A stretch of DNA of 64,000 bases from Njordibacter sp937773555. GTDB lineage: Bacteria; Pseudomonadota; Gammaproteobacteria; Pseudomonadales; Balneatricaceae. Made by a program: the position numbers and the translations under genes. Positions 61,964-64,000 of this stretch are shown here, piece by piece. Position 1 is the first letter of the stretch. Every line of letters starts with the position of its first letter. The notes under the pieces are model-generated. The model did not search any database, had not been told where the DNA came from, and was given only the letters and a program-made list of their open reading frames with translations. The DNA is taken from NCBI RefSeq assembly GCF_047730085.1, contig NZ_CP159830.1, positions 992,001-1,056,000 of the forward strand, written 5' to 3'.

Positions 61964-62350
61964 ATGGCAAAGACCATTATATCAACAGGCAAAGCCCCAG
62001 CGGCTATTGGCACTTATTCACAAGCTGTCAAAGTAGACAATACAGTTTATATTTCTGGACAAATTCCATTGGACCCAGAAACAATGTTGCTAGTGAGTGA
62101 TGACTTTGCAGCCCAAGCTACACAAGTTTTTGAAAACTTAAAGGCTGTAGCCGAAGCCAGTGGTGGTTCCCTTGCAGATGCCGTTAAATTGAATATTTCT
62201 ATGACTGATCTAGCTAACTTTCCCACCATTAATTTAATTATGGCGACTTATTTTGACCAGCCATACCCAGCTCGTGCGGCTGTTGGCATTAATGCCTTAC
62301 CCAAAGGTGCTCAGGTAGAAATTGAAGCTATTTTGCACTTAGAGTCTTGA
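61964..62350 (+). CDS. ridA: RidA family enamine/imine deaminase
   Basis: A 128-residue RidA protein of full length, beginning KTIISTGKAPAAIGTYSQAVKVDNTVYISGQIPLDPETM. The catalytic Arg is in YPARAAVGINALPKGAQVEIEAI. It hydrolyses reactive 2-aminoacrylate and related enamines. Its stop overlaps the probable TTG start of the following ABC exporter (TTGA). Confidence 0.95.
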   Translation: MAKTIISTGKAPAAIGTYSQAVKVDNTVYISGQIPLDPETMLLVSDDFAAQATQVFENLKAVAEASGGSLADAVKLNISMTDLANFPTINLIMATYFDQPYPARAAVGINALPKGAQVEIEAILHLES

Positions 62351-64000
62351 AAAGTAATGCTAAACAAGGCTATGGACAGCATCAGATTAAGAACCTAAAA
62401 GAACTTGAATTAATAGTTCTTTTAAAAACTTTGTGGCCCTATCTTATGATTCATAAGGCAAGGGTCATTATTGCTATGGCTTTGTTAGTGAGTTCAAAAG
62501 GCGTAGCATTTCTCATTCCTTGGACCTTCAAGCATATCGTTGATGCTTTTGATGGTGGCAGTCCAGAACAACTATTAATGATCCCCTTGGGTTTTGTGCT
62601 GCTATATGGTGGCCTGCGTTTTGGTTCAGTATTTTTAGGCGAACTGCGTGACGCAGTATTTAGCCGAGTGACCGAAAGTGCTATGCGTAAAGTTGGTTTA
62701 GAAGTGTTCGCCCATTTGCACCAGCTTGAACTCGATTTTCATCTTAGCCGCCAAACTGGAGGCATCTCCCGTGACATAGACCGTGGTACTAATGGCATCA
62801 ACTTTATGATGCGCTTTATGGTGTTTAACATTCTACCTACTATTCTTGAGCTAATTGGGGTGATGCTCATTTTGTTGTTAGCCTTTGACGTTTGGTTTTC
62901 TGCAGTCACTTTAGTCTGTGTAGTGGTCTATGTAGTGTTTAGCATTAAAACTACAGAATGGCGCACTCGCTTTGTAAAAGAAGCCAATCGGTTGGATAGC
63001 AAGTCCAGTACCCGTGCAGTAGACAGCTTATTGAATTACGAAACAGTGAAGTATTTTAATAACGAAGCCTTTGAAGCTGAGCAATACAATGTGAACCTAC
63101 AAGCTTGGGAACAGGCACGTGTAGATAACCGTTTATCCCTAGCACTGCTTAATTCCGGGCAAGCCTTAATTATTGGTTTAGGGGTGACCTGTTTGATGTA
63201 TTTGGCAGCTAAAGGCGTTGCTGATGGTTCCATGACTATTGGTGATTTGGTAATGGTAAACTTGTATTTGCTACAGTTATTTGTGCCACTAAGTGCCTTA
63301 GGTTTTATTTATCGGGAGATACGCCGAGCCCTGTCTGACATTGAGAATATGTTTGGCCTATTAAAACGCCAGTCCACAGTGCAAGATAAAACTGATGCCC
63401 CCATCATCAATGTTCAGCATGCAGCTATAGAGTTTGAACAGGTTGATTTTAGTTACCAAAACCAGCGTCAAATTCTAAAAAAACTTAGTTTCAGCGTAGC
63501 TCCAGGGGAAAAAGTGGCCATTGTAGGCCCCAGTGGCTCTGGTAAGTCTACCATTGGGCGGCTGCTATTTCGGTTTTATGATATCAGTGTGGGCGCCATC
63601 CGCATTGATGGCCAGGACTTGAGAGATGTTCAGCAACTCAGCTTAAGGCAAGCTATTGGTGTAGTGCCCCAAGACACCGTTCTGTTTAATGATACTATCT
63701 GGAATAACGTGGCTTATGGCTGCACAGATGCCAGCGATGAAGCTATTTGGAAAGCCATTGATATGGCTTCTCTGCGCACTTTTGTAGAGTCTATTCCTGA
63801 AGGCGTGCAAACCATTGTAGGTGAACGTGGCCTAAAGGTATCTGGCGGTGAAAAGCAACGTATTGCTATCGCTAGAGTGTTACTTAAAAATCCATCAATA
63901 TTACTGTTTGATGAAGCGACTTCAGCACTAGATTCTGAATCTGAGCGAAGTATTCTTAAAGCTTTGGCACAAATATCAGCTAACAAAACCACCATTGTGA
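62347..64000 (+). CDS. ATM1-type ABC exporter, cut by the right edge
   Basis: A fused ABC exporter half-transporter, at least 551 residues, 3' end outside the window. The TTG at 62347 overlaps the ridA stop (TTGA); the first in-frame ATG (62446) would lose 33 residues before the first helix. The membrane part has six helices (RVIIAMALLVSSKGVAFLIPWTFKHIV, FMVFNILPTILELIGVMLILLL). The ATPase part shows Walker A GPSGSGKST (about residue 394), signature VSGGEKQRIAIARVLL and Walker B ILLFDEATSALDSES. GGISRDIDRGTNGINFMMRF is characteristic of AtmA/HMT1 exporters, which move glutathione-type conjugates or metals. Confidence 0.9.
   Translation, partial: MKSNAKQGYGQHQIKNLKELELIVLLKTLWPYLMIHKARVIIAMALLVSSKGVAFLIPWTFKHIVDAFDGGSPEQLLMIPLGFVLLYGGLRFGSVFLGELRDAVFSRVTESAMRKVGLEVFAHLHQLELDFHLSRQTGGISRDIDRGTNGINFMMRFMVFNILPTILELIGVMLILLLAFDVWFSAVTLVCVVVYVVFSIKTTEWRTRFVKEANRLDSKSSTRAVDSLLNYETVKYFNNEAFEAEQYNVNLQAWEQARVDNRLSLALLNSGQALIIGLGVTCLMYLAAKGVADGSMTIGDLVMVNLYLLQLFVPLSALGFIYREIRRALSDIENMFGLLKRQSTVQDKTDAPIINVQHAAIEFEQVDFSYQNQRQILKKLSFSVAPGEKVAIVGPSGSGKSTIGRLLFRFYDISVGAIRIDGQDLRDVQQLSLRQAIGVVPQDTVLFNDTIWNNVAYGCTDASDEAIWKAIDMASLRTFVESIPEGVQTIVGERGLKVSGGEKQRIAIARVLLKNPSILLFDEATSALDSESERSILKALAQISANKTTIV

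Noticed and set aside
1..64000. Mobile elements, prophage, tRNA or rRNA genes, CRISPR arrays
   Set aside because: No transposase, integrase, phage structural text, cloverleaf-like tRNA sequence or regularly spaced repeats were recognised by reading the sequence; a dedicated search was not possible.

Overview
The window looks like chromosome from a free-living, probably marine, gammaproteobacterium. Supporting signs are the fxsA-groES-groEL order, an AstA-type arginine succinyltransferase, an MnmC-type tRNA enzyme, YajQ, YciB and a YadGH-like exporter, together with moderate-to-low GC and many catabolic operons for organic N and P compounds. I found no rRNA, tRNA, intact insertion sequence, prophage or CRISPR array. 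Species cannot be fixed from the sequence alone.

Left part (1-15 kb): an IclR regulator, then a phosphonate locus. A LysR regulator is divergent from phnA-phnY-phnW (2-aminoethylphosphonate to phosphonoacetaldehyde to phosphonoacetate to acetate plus phosphate). Next comes a complete peptide-type (Opp/Dpp-like) ABC importer whose promoter carries a good Pho-box-like motif, then an inositol-monophosphatase-family phosphatase and a sulfatase-fold phosphonate monoester hydrolase. Together these suggest import and full breakdown of a phosphonate, possibly esterified or larger than free 2-AEP, by a transporter class not usually tied to phosphonates.

15-36 kb: a minus-strand operon astA / TPP enzyme / GlcG-like / M20 amidohydrolase / LysR, then an orphan Wzz-like protein, PanE-like reductase, YajQ, an MFS carrier, TrhO, a small protein coupled to an EamA carrier, an alkyltransferase-like protein, FxsA, GroES-GroEL (sigma-32-like promoter and a clear terminator), a YadGH-like ABC exporter, a second EamA carrier, and a 4-hydroxyproline-epimerase-type operon.

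36-46 kb: YciB, YciI, cyclophilin, an MnmC whose methyltransferase half has lost its hallmark motifs, DUF971, a degenerate TPM-domain fragment, then a seven-gene minus-strand catabolic operon (luciferase-like monooxygenase, DUF1185/AA_synth, alpha/beta hydrolase, two aldehyde dehydrogenases, PcaC-like protein, FCD-GntR regulator). Its logic resembles oxidative ring-opening of a pyridine-type heterocycle ending in succinate semialdehyde. This and the phosphonate importer are the two best candidates for a poorly described system.

46-64 kb: an SbmA/BacA-like transporter, a RutR-like TetR regulator divergent from xdhABC-guaD (guanine to xanthine to urate) with a RutR-like operator between them, an aldo/keto reductase, a glutamine-synthetase-family ligase behind a palindromic operator, a GMC oxidoreductase coupled to a decayed alkaline-phosphatase-family fragment, a Na/Pi-cotransporter-like protein lacking a canonical start for its first helix, a HAD phosphatase, RidA, and an ATM1-type ABC exporter that runs off the right edge.
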